In this document: positions 8,769 through 16,995 of the stretch, in pieces
How the letters are laid out: every line of letters starts with the position of its first letter
Position numbering within the stretch: the stretch's first letter is position 1
NCBI RefSeq assembly: GCF_040546685.1
Contig: NZ_JBEPOH010000001.1
Location: 4,960,001 to 5,024,000 of the forward strand
Direction of reading: 5' to 3'
Length of the DNA stretch: 64,000 bases
DNA from: Variovorax sp. OAS795
Lineage (GTDB): Bacteria > Pseudomonadota > Gammaproteobacteria > Burkholderiales > Burkholderiaceae_C
The notes under the pieces: generated by a model
What the model was told of the DNA's origin: nothing
What the model saw: only the letters and a program-made list of their open reading frames with translations
Database searches by the model: none
Program-made: the position numbers and the translations under genes

Positions 8769-9758
8769 ATGACCAACAGACGCCAGTTCGTGAAGGCATT
8801 CGGCGGCGCCGCCGCACTCGGCACCCTGTATCCGCTCGGCGCGCTCGCCGAGGCCGTGCAGCAGGCCAAGATCTACTACGGCTTTCCAGCCGGCAGCGCG
8901 GGCGACAGCGTGGCGCGGCGCGTGGCCGAGAAGCTCGGCGACACGCCGTATTCGAAGAGCAACGCCGTGGTCGAGAACAAGCCGGGCGCGGGCGGGCGCA
9001 TTGCGCTCGACACGCTCAAGACCTCGCCGGCCGACGGCTCGGTGCTGTGCCTCGCGCAGGCCTCGGCGCTGTCGACCTACCCGCACATCTATACCAAGCT
9101 GAGCTACGGCCTCGCCGACTTCGCGCCCATCTCGATCGGCGCCGTGATGACGCACGGCCTGGCCGTGGGCCCGATGGTGCCGGCCAGCGTGAAGACGCTG
9201 AAGGACTACATCGCGTGGGCCAAGGCCAACCCCGGCCAGGCCAGCTACGGCTCGCCCGGCGCAGGCTCCACGCCGCACTTCCTGGGCGCGCTGCTGGGCC
9301 TGAACACCGGCACCGACCTGCGCCATGTTCCGTACCGCGGCTCGCTGCCCGCCATCAACGACGTGGTGGGCGGGCAGATCGCCTCCAGCATGACCCCGGT
9401 GGGCGACTGCCTGCCCTTCGCCAAGGCCGGCAAGCTGCGCGTGCTCGCCTCCTCGGGCGCACAGCGCCCCGCCTACCTGCCCGACGTGCCCACCTTCACC
9501 GAGCAGGGCTTCCCCGAGATCGTGGCCGACGAATGGTTCGGCTTCTTCGCGCCGGCGAGGACCCCCGCCAACGTGATCGCGACGGCGAGCACGGCCATCC
9601 AGGCCGCGCTCAAGGACAAGGCCGTGGCCGAGGGGCTGCTGTCGGTCGGCTTGGTCGCACACGGCTCCTCGCCCGAAGAGATGAAGAAGTCGCTCCAGGC
9701 CGAATACGAGCGCTGGGGCCCGCTGGTCAAGAAGATCGGCTTCACCGCCGAGTCCTGA
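8769..9758 (+). CDS. Bug-family (tripartite tricarboxylate type) periplasmic solute receptor
   Basis: 329 residues. The N-terminus has a twin-arginine-like NRRQFVK start and a hydrophobic signal peptide up to about residue 27. The mature part follows the Bug pattern: GFPAGSAGDSVARRVAEKLG, VVENKPGAGGRIALDTLK, YGSPGAGSTPHFLGALL and RHVPYRGSLPAINDVVGGQ. Bug receptors bind carboxylates in the periplasm. No TctA/TctB membrane subunits are nearby, so this is an orphan receptor, common in Variovorax and Bordetella. Its place inside the aromatic operon suggests it binds an aromatic acid. A strong AAGGAG ribosome site precedes it. Confidence 0.92.
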   Translation: MTNRRQFVKAFGGAAALGTLYPLGALAEAVQQAKIYYGFPAGSAGDSVARRVAEKLGDTPYSKSNAVVENKPGAGGRIALDTLKTSPADGSVLCLAQASALSTYPHIYTKLSYGLADFAPISIGAVMTHGLAVGPMVPASVKTLKDYIAWAKANPGQASYGSPGAGSTPHFLGALLGLNTGTDLRHVPYRGSLPAINDVVGGQIASSMTPVGDCLPFAKAGKLRVLASSGAQRPAYLPDVPTFTEQGFPEIVADEWFGFFAPARTPANVIATASTAIQAALKDKAVAEGLLSVGLVAHGSSPEEMKKSLQAEYERWGPLVKKIGFTAES

Positions 9759-9765
9759 TACGCCC

Positions 9766-11523
9766 ATGGATTACCGCCCCCGCCCTGAAGACCACCGCTT
9801 CATCCTGAACGCGGTGCTCGACGCCCCGTCGGCGCTGCGCGCACTGGCGCCCTTCGCGGAGGTCGACGAGGCGCTGCAGGGCCAGGTGCTCGACGAAGCG
9901 GCGCGTTTCGTGGCCGAGGCGGTGGCACCGTCGAACCGCGGCGGGGACGAGATCGGCTGCCGTTTCAGCCAGGGCGAGGTCGCCACGCCGCCGGGCTTTC
10001 GCGAGGCCTACCAGGCCTTGGTCGATGGCGGCTGGCCCGGGCTGTCGGCTGCGGCGGAAGACGGCGGGCAAGGCCTGCCGGCGGTGCTCGAAGCCATCCT
10101 CTACGAATGGCTGAGCGCGGCCAACCACGGGCTCACCATGGCGCCGGGGCTGCTGCACGGCGCCTACGCCTGCCTCAAGCACCACGGCAGCGCGGAACTC
10201 CGCGCACGCTACCTTTCCAAGCTCGCGTCGGGCGAGTGGCTCGCCACCATGTGCCTCACCGAAGCCCACGCCGGCAGCGACCTGGGCCAGGTGCGCACGC
10301 GCGCCGTGCCACAGGCCGATGGCAGCCTGCGCGTGAGCGGCGGCAAGATCTTCATCTCCGGCGGCGAGCACGACCTGACACGGAACATCGTGCACCTGGT
10401 GCTGTGCCGGCTGCCCGATGCGCCCGCGGGGCCGAAAGGGCTGTCGCTGGTGCTGGTACCAAAGGTGCTGCCCGATGGCACGCGCAACGCGGTGCACTGC
10501 GAGCGCATCGAGGAAAAAATGGGCCTGCATGGCAGCCCCACCTGCGTCATGCGCTTCGACGAAGCCACCGGCTGGCTTGTCGGCGAGCCGGGCCGCGGCC
10601 TGGCGGCGATGTTCGTGATGATGAATGCGGCGCGCCTGCACGTGGCCTTGCAGGGCATCGGCCTGCTCGATGCCGCCTGGCAAAAGGCCGATGCCTATGC
10701 GCTGGAGCGCCGCCAGATGCGCGCGCCCGGCGCCGTGCCTGCGAGCCGCGGCAGCGAGGCCGCCGACCTCATCGCCGAGCATCCCGCGATCCGCCGCATT
10801 CTCGACACCCAGCGCGCCTGGATCGAAGGCGCGCGCACGCTTGCCTACCGCAGCGCCCTGATGCTCGACGTGGCCGCGCACGGCGCCGACCCCAAGGCAC
10901 GCGAGCGCGCACAGCGCTGGTGCTCGCTGGTCACGCCGGTGCTCAAGGCCGCCTGCACGCACCAGGCCTTTCATGGCGCGAGCGAATGCCTGCAGGTGTT
11001 CGGCGGCCACGGCTATGTGCGCGAATGGGGCATCGAGCAGGTCGTGCGCGACGCGCGCGTGACCATGATCTACGAAGGCACCAACGAGATCCAGGCCATC
11101 GACCTGCTCGTGCGCAAGGTGCTGCCCGACGGCGGCGCCGGCATGTCGGCCGTGCTGCTCGAACTGCGCGACACGCTCGACGCCTCGCGCGACGCCGATG
11201 CCGACGTGCAGCGGCGGCTCGCGCAGCTGCGCTACCTGGGCACCACCATTGCGATGGCCGCGCATGCCAACCCCGTGCTGCCGTACGAAGTGGCCGACGA
11301 CTACCTGCGCGTGGTGATGCTCACGATGATGGCCTGGGCCTGGGCGCGCATCGATGCGGCCGAGGCATCGGATGCGGAGCGCGCCGCGCGAGCCGGCCCC
11401 GCCGCAGCCTTCCGGCGCTGGGTGCTGCCCGAGTTCGAGATGCGGATGGGCATCGTCAAGCGCGCCTGCGAAGGTGTTGCCATGGCGCACGACGCCGCAA
11501 AATTGCCGGTCGCCGGCGGCTAG
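9766..11523 (+). CDS. acyl-CoA dehydrogenase, DmdC-like long type
   Basis: 585 residues, the length of the DmdC-like acyl-CoA dehydrogenases, which have an extra N-terminal block and a C-terminal extension. Flavin and substrate motifs are MCLTEAHAGSDLGQVR near residues 162-177, KIFISGGEHDLT near 200 and the C-terminal IYEGTNEIQAIDLLVRK near 435-451, whose first Glu is the usual catalytic base. It introduces the 2,3 double bond with FAD and passes electrons to ETF. In this cluster a dihydro-hydroxycinnamoyl-CoA substrate would make sense, which is an inference. It starts 7 bp after the Bug gene. Confidence 0.9.
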   Translation: MDYRPRPEDHRFILNAVLDAPSALRALAPFAEVDEALQGQVLDEAARFVAEAVAPSNRGGDEIGCRFSQGEVATPPGFREAYQALVDGGWPGLSAAAEDGGQGLPAVLEAILYEWLSAANHGLTMAPGLLHGAYACLKHHGSAELRARYLSKLASGEWLATMCLTEAHAGSDLGQVRTRAVPQADGSLRVSGGKIFISGGEHDLTRNIVHLVLCRLPDAPAGPKGLSLVLVPKVLPDGTRNAVHCERIEEKMGLHGSPTCVMRFDEATGWLVGEPGRGLAAMFVMMNAARLHVALQGIGLLDAAWQKADAYALERRQMRAPGAVPASRGSEAADLIAEHPAIRRILDTQRAWIEGARTLAYRSALMLDVAAHGADPKARERAQRWCSLVTPVLKAACTHQAFHGASECLQVFGGHGYVREWGIEQVVRDARVTMIYEGTNEIQAIDLLVRKVLPDGGAGMSAVLLELRDTLDASRDADADVQRRLAQLRYLGTTIAMAAHANPVLPYEVADDYLRVVMLTMMAWAWARIDAAEASDAERAARAGPAAAFRRWVLPEFEMRMGIVKRACEGVAMAHDAAKLPVAGG

Positions 11524-11563
11524 CGGATAGACCCGCGCGGCCCGGCGCGGTTACGCTCGGGCC

Positions 11564-12055
11564 ATGCCCCGTCCCTCCAAGAGCAGTTCAACAAAAGCAG
11601 CGCCGCCGGCGGCTGCCAACGCCAAGTCCGACCGGCTCGATACCCGTGTGCTGGAAGCCTTCGTCGGCTACAACGCGCGGCGCGCCTGGCTGATCGTGAG
11701 CAGCTTGTTCGCCGAACGCATGGCGCCGTATGGCCTCAAGCAGATCGATTTCTCGGTGCTGTCGCTGCTCGCGCACAACCCGGGCGCCACCTCGCGCCAG
11801 CTGTGCAACACGCTCGACATCCTGCCGCCCAACCTGGTGAGCCTGGTCGCCACGCTCGACAGCCGCGGCCTCATCGAGCGCAGGCCGCATCCGCATGACG
11901 GCCGCGCGGTGGGGCTGCATCTCACCGAAGCCGGCGAAAAGCTGATCGGCGAGGCGGAGCAGGCCGTGACGCAGCTCGAGACCGATGCGAGCGCGCGGCT
12001 CACGGCGCGCGAACGCGAGACGCTGATCCGGCTGCTGCAGAAGATGTATCTGTAG
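11564..12055 (+). CDS. MarR-family transcriptional regulator
   Basis: 163 residues with the winged-helix MarR pattern: FSVLSLLAHNPGATSRQLCNTLDILPPNLVS as the DNA-binding helix-turn-helix (residues 60-95), then the wing LIERRPHPHDGRAVGLHLTEAG. It is the last gene of the hydroxycinnamate cluster, 40 bp after the acyl-CoA dehydrogenase. Regulators of this family in comparable clusters (CouR/FerC type) are released from DNA by the hydroxycinnamoyl-CoA ester. The inverted repeat at 5283-5305 is a candidate site. Confidence 0.9.
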   Translation: MPRPSKSSSTKAAPPAAANAKSDRLDTRVLEAFVGYNARRAWLIVSSLFAERMAPYGLKQIDFSVLSLLAHNPGATSRQLCNTLDILPPNLVSLVATLDSRGLIERRPHPHDGRAVGLHLTEAGEKLIGEAEQAVTQLETDASARLTARERETLIRLLQKMYL

Positions 12056-12083
12056 CTCGCGCTGAAGTCACGCTGCGGAAAAA

Positions 12084-12098
12084 TAGCTAAAATGGCTA
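12084..12098. promoter_or_regulatory. promoter/operator region of toxin-antitoxin operon
   Basis: TAGC at 12084-12087 and GCTA at 12095-12098 form a short inverted repeat around TAAAAT (12088-12093), which resembles a -10 box. The antitoxin ATG is at 12119. Type II antitoxins usually repress their own promoter through such repeats. Support is limited to the pattern and position. Confidence 0.35.
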
Positions 12099-12118
12099 AC
12101 CCCCTCCGAGGATCACCC

Positions 12119-12388
12119 ATGCAGATCAGTGCCACCGAAGCCAAGAATCGATTCGGCTACTACCTCGGCCAAGCCGAGCGCGAACCCGTCCACGTGATGA
12201 AGAACGATCGCGTAGCCGGTGTGATCGTCTCCGCAGCGCGCTTTGCAGAGTTGGAGGCCTTGGAGCAGAAGAAGTCCATGGCCCAGCGCAAGCGGGAGTT
12301 CGGTGAAACATACAAGGACTGGATCACTGCGCAAAACGAACTCGTCGAACGCATCGGCGTCTTCGGCGAAGAATTCAGACCTTGGTGA
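12119..12388 (+). CDS. type II antitoxin, Phd/YefM-like
   Basis: 89 residues starting MQISATEAKNRFGYYLGQAE, the N-terminal ribbon-helix region of Phd/YefM antitoxins (ATEAKNRF motif), followed by the PVHVMKNDRVAGVIVSAARF strand and a charged C-terminal tail that would wrap the toxin. The ATG at 12119 is chosen over one 27 nt upstream because GAGG lies 9 nt before it and the domain starts there. The toxin gene follows 9 bp later. Such antitoxins neutralise the toxin and repress the operon. Confidence 0.85.
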   Translation: MQISATEAKNRFGYYLGQAEREPVHVMKNDRVAGVIVSAARFAELEALEQKKSMAQRKREFGETYKDWITAQNELVERIGVFGEEFRPW

Positions 12389-12397
12389 ACGCGCGCA

Positions 12398-12715
12398 GTG
12401 GCCCAGTTCGATATCTATCCCAACCCCTCGAAGCTTCAACGTCCGGACATTCCCTGGATGGTGGACGTCCAGAGCGATCTCCTCTCCGCATTGCCGACGC
12501 GGCTTGTCATTCCGCTCGCATTGCGCAAGCACATGCCTGCCGCATTGCCTCGCGCGTTGTGCCCGCAGGTGCAATGGGAGGGCAATGCCCTGGTCGCCCT
12601 GCCTCATCTTTCTGCACCCTTTCGCGTGAAAGATCTCGGCACCTCGCAAGGCAACTTGCGATCTCAGGCCAGCGAACTCGTCGGAGCGCTCGACGCCGTC
12701 ATCAGCGGTGTATGA
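12398..12715 (+). CDS. ccdB: CcdB-family toxin (gyrase poison)
   Basis: 105 residues with a GTG start at 12398. The pattern matches CcdB: AQFDIYPNP at the start, YLVDVQS-like region here as WMVDVQSDLLSALPTRLVIPL, and the C-terminal SELVGALDAVISGV. CcdB traps DNA gyrase on DNA. In CcdB the last residues Trp-Gly-Ile contact gyrase; here the end is SGV, so the gyrase-poison tip differs and activity cannot be assumed. The neighbour is a Phd-type antitoxin rather than CcdA, making a hybrid module. Confidence 0.82.
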   Translation: MAQFDIYPNPSKLQRPDIPWMVDVQSDLLSALPTRLVIPLALRKHMPAALPRALCPQVQWEGNALVALPHLSAPFRVKDLGTSQGNLRSQASELVGALDAVISGV

Positions 12716-12794
12716 ATTTGTCTCGGGCGCCGCGATGGGGCGAGCGCATCGCGCCGGTGCGGCGCCGGCTGTCTGACCCAGGGGCGCATTCAGG

Positions 12795-13457
12795 CTACAG
12801 CCCCCGCTCCACCATGTCGATCAGCCGCTGCCCCAGCGCATGGGCGGCTTGGGCGTCCATGTCCTTCAGCGGGCCTTCGATGATCAGCAGCGCCAGCCCG
12901 TGCACGGCCGACCACGCCAGGTATTCGGCATCAGGGCGGCGCGATGACTCCAGCGCGCCCGCATCCACGAGCCGGTCGATCGCACTGCCCAGCAGCTGGA
13001 ACGGGTCCATGCCGCTGCTGCCCGCTTTGCCCGGCCCCACCTCGCCCTCGGCGTCTTCCGACGTCACGAGAAAAGCCGTCTTGAACAAGCCTGGCTCGGC
13101 CTGCGCGAAGCGCAGGTAGGCGGTGCCGATGGCCCGCACCCGCGCCCGCGCGAAGTCGACGGGCGGCTGGTCGCAGGGCAGCACGGCCAGCTCTTTTTCC
13201 ATCGCGGTGGCTGCGGCCGACAACGCGGCCGCGCGCACCGCCAGCAGCAGTTCGCGCCGGCTCGCGAAATGACGGTAGGCGGCGTTGGGCACCACGCCCG
13301 CGCGCCGCGTCACCTCGCGCAGCGCCACCGCGTCGGGGCCGCCATCACGCGCCAGTTCGATGGCCGCATCGAGCAGCGCGCGACGCAGGTCTCCGTGCCG
13401 GTAGGTGCTGCGGGCGGCCGGCGGACCGGGGTCGGGCGGAACGAGGCGGGGGCTCAT
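12795..13457 (-). CDS. TetR-family transcriptional regulator
   Basis: 220 residues from the ATG at 13457, which has a GGAGA ribosome site 6 nt upstream; a GTG 21 nt earlier is in frame but lies inside a palindrome. The helix-turn-helix is REVTRRAGVVPNAAYRHFASRREL near residues 50-73. The C-terminal half is the ligand/dimer domain, of the kind ending in a WSAVHGLALL segment (TetR_C 33 / WHG-like). It is divergent from a VOC-SRPBCC-MFS operon with two near-identical palindromes between them, so it very probably represses that operon and itself. Confidence 0.9.
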   Translation of the reverse strand: MSPRLVPPDPGPPAARSTYRHGDLRRALLDAAIELARDGGPDAVALREVTRRAGVVPNAAYRHFASRRELLLAVRAAALSAAATAMEKELAVLPCDQPPVDFARARVRAIGTAYLRFAQAEPGLFKTAFLVTSEDAEGEVGPGKAGSSGMDPFQLLGSAIDRLVDAGALESSRRPDAEYLAWSAVHGLALLIIEGPLKDMDAQAAHALGQRLIDMVERGL

Positions 13458-13471
13458 CGGGAATCTCCATG

Positions 13472-13516
13472 TGGACACTGTCCATTATGTCTGCTATTCT
13501 TTGTGGACGGTGTACA
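13472..13516. promoter_or_regulatory. twin TetR operator sites
   Basis: TGGACACTGTCCA (13472-13484) is a perfect palindrome around a central C. TGGACGGTGTACA (13504-13516) matches it at 10 of 13 positions. The starts are 32 bp apart, about three helical turns, so both sites face the same side of DNA. They sit between the divergent tetR (13457) and VOC gene (13585), the usual place for TetR-family operators. Confidence 0.7.
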
Positions 13517-13584
13517 CAAACTAGTAATTCCGTATGCGCGCAGGTCCCTGCGCATCCTTTCATCCTCAGTCCAAAGGAAATGCC

Positions 13585-14598
13585 ATGAAGGTCCAGTCTT
13601 ATCTTTCGTTCGAAGGTCGCTGCGACGAAGCGCTCGCGTTCTACAAGAAGGCGCTCGGCGCCGAGGTCGTGCAGCTCATGCGCTACAGCGATGCACCGGA
13701 GATGCCGCCCTCGTCCGATGCCGACGCGAGCTGCGGCGGCGGCGCGCCCGCGGCCGACAAGGTGATGCACGCGGTGGTGCGCATCGGTGAAACCGAGCTG
13801 ATGGCTTCCGACGGGCGGTGTTCCGGCCAGCCGGAGTTCAAGGGCATCATGCTCGCCCTCACCGCCTCCACCGATGCGCAGGCGCGCCAGTGGTTCGATG
13901 CGCTGGCCGAAGGCGGCCAGGTGATGCAGCCGCTGATGCCGACTTTCTTCAGCTCCAGCTTCGGCATGCTCACCGACCGCTTCGGCGTGGGCTGGCTGCT
14001 GTGGTGGTGGGCGCCGGCCAGTAATCAACTGGCGCGAGGGTCCGTCCCGTCCCGCCGCAGGAATTGCTTCATGCTCAAGAAAACCGTCCTCGCCATCTTC
14101 GCGCTGATCGCGATCGTGCTCATCTACGCTGCCACCCGGCCCGACACCTTTCGCGTCGAACGCTCGGCGCGCATCGCCGCGCCGGCCGAGAAGATCTTTC
14201 CGCTGATCAATGACTTTCACCGCTGGGGCGAATGGTCGCCCTACGAGAAGCTCGACCCGGGCATGAAGCGCACCTTCGGCGGCGCACCCGCCGGGCCCGG
14301 CGCGACCTATGCGTGGGAAGGCAACGACAAGGCGGGCGCGGGCCGGATGGAAATCGCCGAGTCGACGCCCTCTTCGAAGATCGCGATCAAGCTCGATTTC
14401 ACCAAGCCCTTCGAGACACGCAACATGGCCGAGTTCACGCTGCAGCCGCAGAGCAGCGAGACACAGGTCACCTGGGCCATGCACGGCCCGAGCCCCTACA
14501 TCGCCAAGCTCATGGGCATCTTCTTCAACATGGACCAGATGATCGGCAAGGACTTCGAAACCGGCCTTGCCAACCTCAAGACGGCCTCCGAAAAGTAA
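13585..14598 (+). CDS. VOC (PhnB-like) domain fused in frame to SRPBCC protein
   Basis: One open frame of 337 residues with two unrelated parts. Residues 1-~140 are a PhnB-like glyoxalase-fold (VOC) domain, starting MKVQSYLSFEGRCDEALAFYKKALGA after an AAGGAA ribosome site. From residue 163 (ATG 14071) a complete SRPBCC-type membrane-anchored protein follows, with a hydrophobic helix LKKTVLAIFALIAIVLIY and a START-like fold (NDFHRWGEWSPYEKLD). The join WLLWWWAPASNQ is odd: dropping 2 nt near 14,000 gives WLLVVGAGQ and a stop at 14022-14024, a normal VOC end. Two genes separated by an indel is therefore at least as likely as a true fusion. Neither substrate is known. Confidence 0.7.
   Translation: MKVQSYLSFEGRCDEALAFYKKALGAEVVQLMRYSDAPEMPPSSDADASCGGGAPAADKVMHAVVRIGETELMASDGRCSGQPEFKGIMLALTASTDAQARQWFDALAEGGQVMQPLMPTFFSSSFGMLTDRFGVGWLLWWWAPASNQLARGSVPSRRRNCFMLKKTVLAIFALIAIVLIYAATRPDTFRVERSARIAAPAEKIFPLINDFHRWGEWSPYEKLDPGMKRTFGGAPAGPGATYAWEGNDKAGAGRMEIAESTPSSKIAIKLDFTKPFETRNMAEFTLQPQSSETQVTWAMHGPSPYIAKLMGIFFNMDQMIGKDFETGLANLKTASEK
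14058..14073 (+). promoter_or_regulatory. internal ribosome site and start of SRPBCC gene
   Basis: AGGA at 14059-14062 lies 8 nt before ATG at 14071-14073. This supports independent translation of the SRPBCC protein (175 residues, 14071-14598) even though the frame is continuous with the VOC gene upstream. Confidence 0.6.
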
Positions 14599-14616
14599 CC
14601 ACCGAAAGGAAACACC

Positions 14617-15036
14617 ATGTCTCCCATCCACGCTTACCTCACGTTCGACGGCAACGCAGCCGAAGCCATGCGCTTCTACGAGAAGACGCTCGGGGGCACC
14701 ATGCAGATGATGATGACCATCGGCGAAGCGCCTGACACCGAGCAGATGCCGGCCGACGTCAAGAAGCGCATCATGCATGCGTCCCTCTCCTACGGCGACG
14801 GCATGCTCATGGCTTCCGACACCATGCCCGGCCAGACCTACGAAGGCATGAAGGGATTCGGCGTTGCGCTGACCCTGGAGAGCGTCGCCGAAGCGCGCCG
14901 CGTGTTCGACGCGTTCGCAGAGGGTGGCACCGTCTCCATGCCGTTCGAGAAGACCTTCTGGGTCGAGGGCTTCGGCATGGTGACCGACCGCTTCGGCACG
15001 CCGTGGCTCATCAACGGCGGCAAGCCGCTGGTCTGA
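14617..15036 (+). CDS. VOC-family protein, PhnB/YjdN-like
   Basis: 139 residues with a paired beta-alpha-beta-beta-beta fold: HAYLTFDGNAAEAMRFYEKTLGG at the start, MHASLSYGDGMLMASDTMPG in the middle, and the closing GFGMVTDRFGTPWLING, which is the standard PhnB-like C-terminus and shows how the upstream VOC gene should end. These proteins resemble 3-demethylubiquinone methyltransferase-like and bleomycin-resistance folds; no substrate is known. It lies 18 bp after the SRPBCC gene with an AAAGGA ribosome site and belongs to the TetR-controlled operon. Confidence 0.87.
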   Translation: MSPIHAYLTFDGNAAEAMRFYEKTLGGTMQMMMTIGEAPDTEQMPADVKKRIMHASLSYGDGMLMASDTMPGQTYEGMKGFGVALTLESVAEARRVFDAFAEGGTVSMPFEKTFWVEGFGMVTDRFGTPWLINGGKPLV

Positions 15037-15071
15037 ATCCACTCACTCGCAATTTGCAGGAATCATTCTTC

Positions 15072-16559
15072 ATGACCGACACACTCGACAACAACCGCAA
15101 GCGCTGGCTCGCATTGATGGTGCTGTGCCTGGGCGTGCTGATGATCGTGCTCGACACCACGATCGTGAACGTCGCGCTGCCCTCGATCCGGACCGACCTG
15201 GGGTTCACCGAAACCTCGCTGGTCTGGGTGGTGAACGCCTACATGCTGACCTTCGGCGGCTTCCTGCTGCTCGGCGGGCGGCTGGGCGACCTGTACGGGC
15301 ACCGCAGGATCTTCCTCGCCGGGCTCGTGCTGTTCACGCTCGCTTCGCTGGCCTGCGGCATCGCCAGCTCGCAAGGCGTGCTGATCGCGGCGCGCGCGGT
15401 GCAGGGCCTGGGGGGCGCGGTGGTGTCGGCGGTGGCGCTCTCGCTCATCATGAACATCTTCACCGAGCCGGCCGACCGGGCCAAGGCCATGGGTGTCTAT
15501 GGTTTCGTCTGCGCGGGCGGCGGCAGCATCGGCGTGCTGCTGGGCGGCTTGCTCACGAGCACGCTGAGCTGGCACTGGATCTTCCTTGTCAACCTGCCGA
15601 TCGGCGTGGCGGTGTATGCGTTGTGCGTGGCGCTGCTGCCCTCGGCGCGCGGCCATGCCCATGGCGAGAAGCTCGACGTGGCGGGCGCGGTGGCGGTCAC
15701 GCTGTCGCTGATGCTCGCGGTCTACGCCATCGTCAACGGCAACGAGGCCGGCTGGCAGTCGACGCAGACGCTCGGCCTGCTGGGCGCCGCGGTGGTCCTG
15801 ATGGTGGTCTTCATCGCCATCGAGGCCAGGGTGCAGCATCCGCTGATGCCGCTCGGCCTGTTCCGGCTGCGCAGCGTGTCGGTCTCCAACGTGGTGGGGG
15901 TGCTGTGGGCCGCGGCCATGTTCGCGTGGTTCTTCATCTCGGCGCTCTACATGCAGCTGGTGCTGGGCTACACGCCGATGCAGATCGGCCTCGCTTTCCT
16001 GCCGGCCAACCTGATCATGGCGGTGTTCTCGCTGGGCGTGTCGGCCAGGCTGGTGATGCGCTTCGGCATCCGCGGGCCGCTGGCCGTGGGACTCGGGCTT
16101 GCCGCCATCGGCCTCGCGCTGTTCGCGCGCGCACCGGTGAACGGCAGCTTCGCACTCGACGTGATGCCCGGCATGCTGCTGCTCGGCCTGGGCGCCGGCA
16201 TGGCACTGAACCCGCTGCTGCTGGCGGCCATGAGCGAGGTGAGCCCCACCGAATCGGGCCTGGCCTCGGGCGTGGTGAACACGGCCTTCATGATGGGCGG
16301 CGCGCTGGGCCTCGCGGTTCTGGCGAGCGCGGCCGCGGCACGCACCCATGCCATGTCGGCCGCCGGCGCGCAGCTTCCGCTCGCGCTCACCGGCGGCTAC
16401 AACCTCGCGTTTCTCATCGGCGCCGTGTTTGCGGCGGTGGCGGGATTGCTCGGGGGCCTGCTGCTTCGCACCGCATCGCCGGGGTCCAGCCGGACCGGCG
16501 AAGGCAGCAACGGGGACGCCGCATCCCCCAACACGGAACACCGTGCGGCGGCGTCCTGA
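15072..16559 (+). CDS. MFS drug:proton antiporter, DHA2 (EmrB/QacA) family
   Basis: 495 residues with 14 predicted membrane helices. DHA2 motifs visible are LDTTIVNVALPSIRTDLGF in helix 1 (motif D1) and GGRLGDLYGHRRIFLAG in the first cytoplasmic loop (motif A), with SGVVNTAFMMGGALGLA late in the protein. Proteins of this family expel drugs or other toxic compounds across the inner membrane using the proton gradient. The ATG at 15072 is used because an AGGAATCATTCTTC leader precedes it. It is part of the TetR-controlled operon, which suggests the efflux substrate is the TetR ligand. Confidence 0.92.
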   Translation: MTDTLDNNRKRWLALMVLCLGVLMIVLDTTIVNVALPSIRTDLGFTETSLVWVVNAYMLTFGGFLLLGGRLGDLYGHRRIFLAGLVLFTLASLACGIASSQGVLIAARAVQGLGGAVVSAVALSLIMNIFTEPADRAKAMGVYGFVCAGGGSIGVLLGGLLTSTLSWHWIFLVNLPIGVAVYALCVALLPSARGHAHGEKLDVAGAVAVTLSLMLAVYAIVNGNEAGWQSTQTLGLLGAAVVLMVVFIAIEARVQHPLMPLGLFRLRSVSVSNVVGVLWAAAMFAWFFISALYMQLVLGYTPMQIGLAFLPANLIMAVFSLGVSARLVMRFGIRGPLAVGLGLAAIGLALFARAPVNGSFALDVMPGMLLLGLGAGMALNPLLLAAMSEVSPTESGLASGVVNTAFMMGGALGLAVLASAAAARTHAMSAAGAQLPLALTGGYNLAFLIGAVFAAVAGLLGGLLLRTASPGSSRTGEGSNGDAASPNTEHRAAAS

Positions 16560-16623
16560 AGGCCTGCCTGGCCGGCAGCCGCTGTTCTTTTTCTTCCTTC
16601 CGATTCTTTCAAGGAGACTTTCC

Positions 16624-16983
16624 ATGGCTCGTTATGTCGATGGCTTTCTTGTTCCCGTTCCCTCCGACAACGTCGAGGCCTACCGCAAGCTGGCGCGCAA
16701 GGCCGGCAAGATCTGGATGGAATACGGCGCGCTCGAATACGTGGAGTGCATTGGCGACGACGTGAAGCCGGGCAAGCTCACCTCGTTTCCGCAGGCCGTG
16801 AAGCAGAAGGCGGACGAAACGGTGGCGTTCTCGTGGATCGTCTACAAGTCGCGCAAGCACCGCGACGAGGTCAATGCCAAGGTCATGGCCGACCCGCGCA
16901 TTGCCGCGATGGACCCGAAGACCATGCCCTTCGATGCGAAGCGGATGATCTTCGGCGGATTCAAATCCATCGTCGAGTTCTGA
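16624..16983 (+). CDS. DUF1428 family protein
   Basis: 119 residues matching the DUF1428 pattern throughout: ARYVDGFLVPVP, KAGKIWMEYGALEYVEC, FSWIVYKSRKHRDEVNAKVM and MPFDAKRMIFGGFKSIVEF. The fold is a ferredoxin-like dimeric barrel similar to antibiotic monooxygenases, but the biochemical role is unknown. An AAGGAG ribosome site sits 9 nt before the ATG. It is probably the last gene of the TetR-linked operon; these small VOC and DUF1428 proteins often travel together. Confidence 0.9.
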   Translation: MARYVDGFLVPVPSDNVEAYRKLARKAGKIWMEYGALEYVECIGDDVKPGKLTSFPQAVKQKADETVAFSWIVYKSRKHRDEVNAKVMADPRIAAMDPKTMPFDAKRMIFGGFKSIVEF

Positions 16984-16995
16984 AGCCCGCGCCGT

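Noticed and set aside
13472..13484. GTG 13478 as start of the TetR gene
   Set aside because: It lies within the operator palindrome; ATG 13457 has a good GGAGA ribosome site.
15063..16625. 520-codon minus-strand frame opposite the MFS gene
   Set aside because: Extremely His/Gln/Arg-rich, with no domain; the MFS protein on the other strand is clear.
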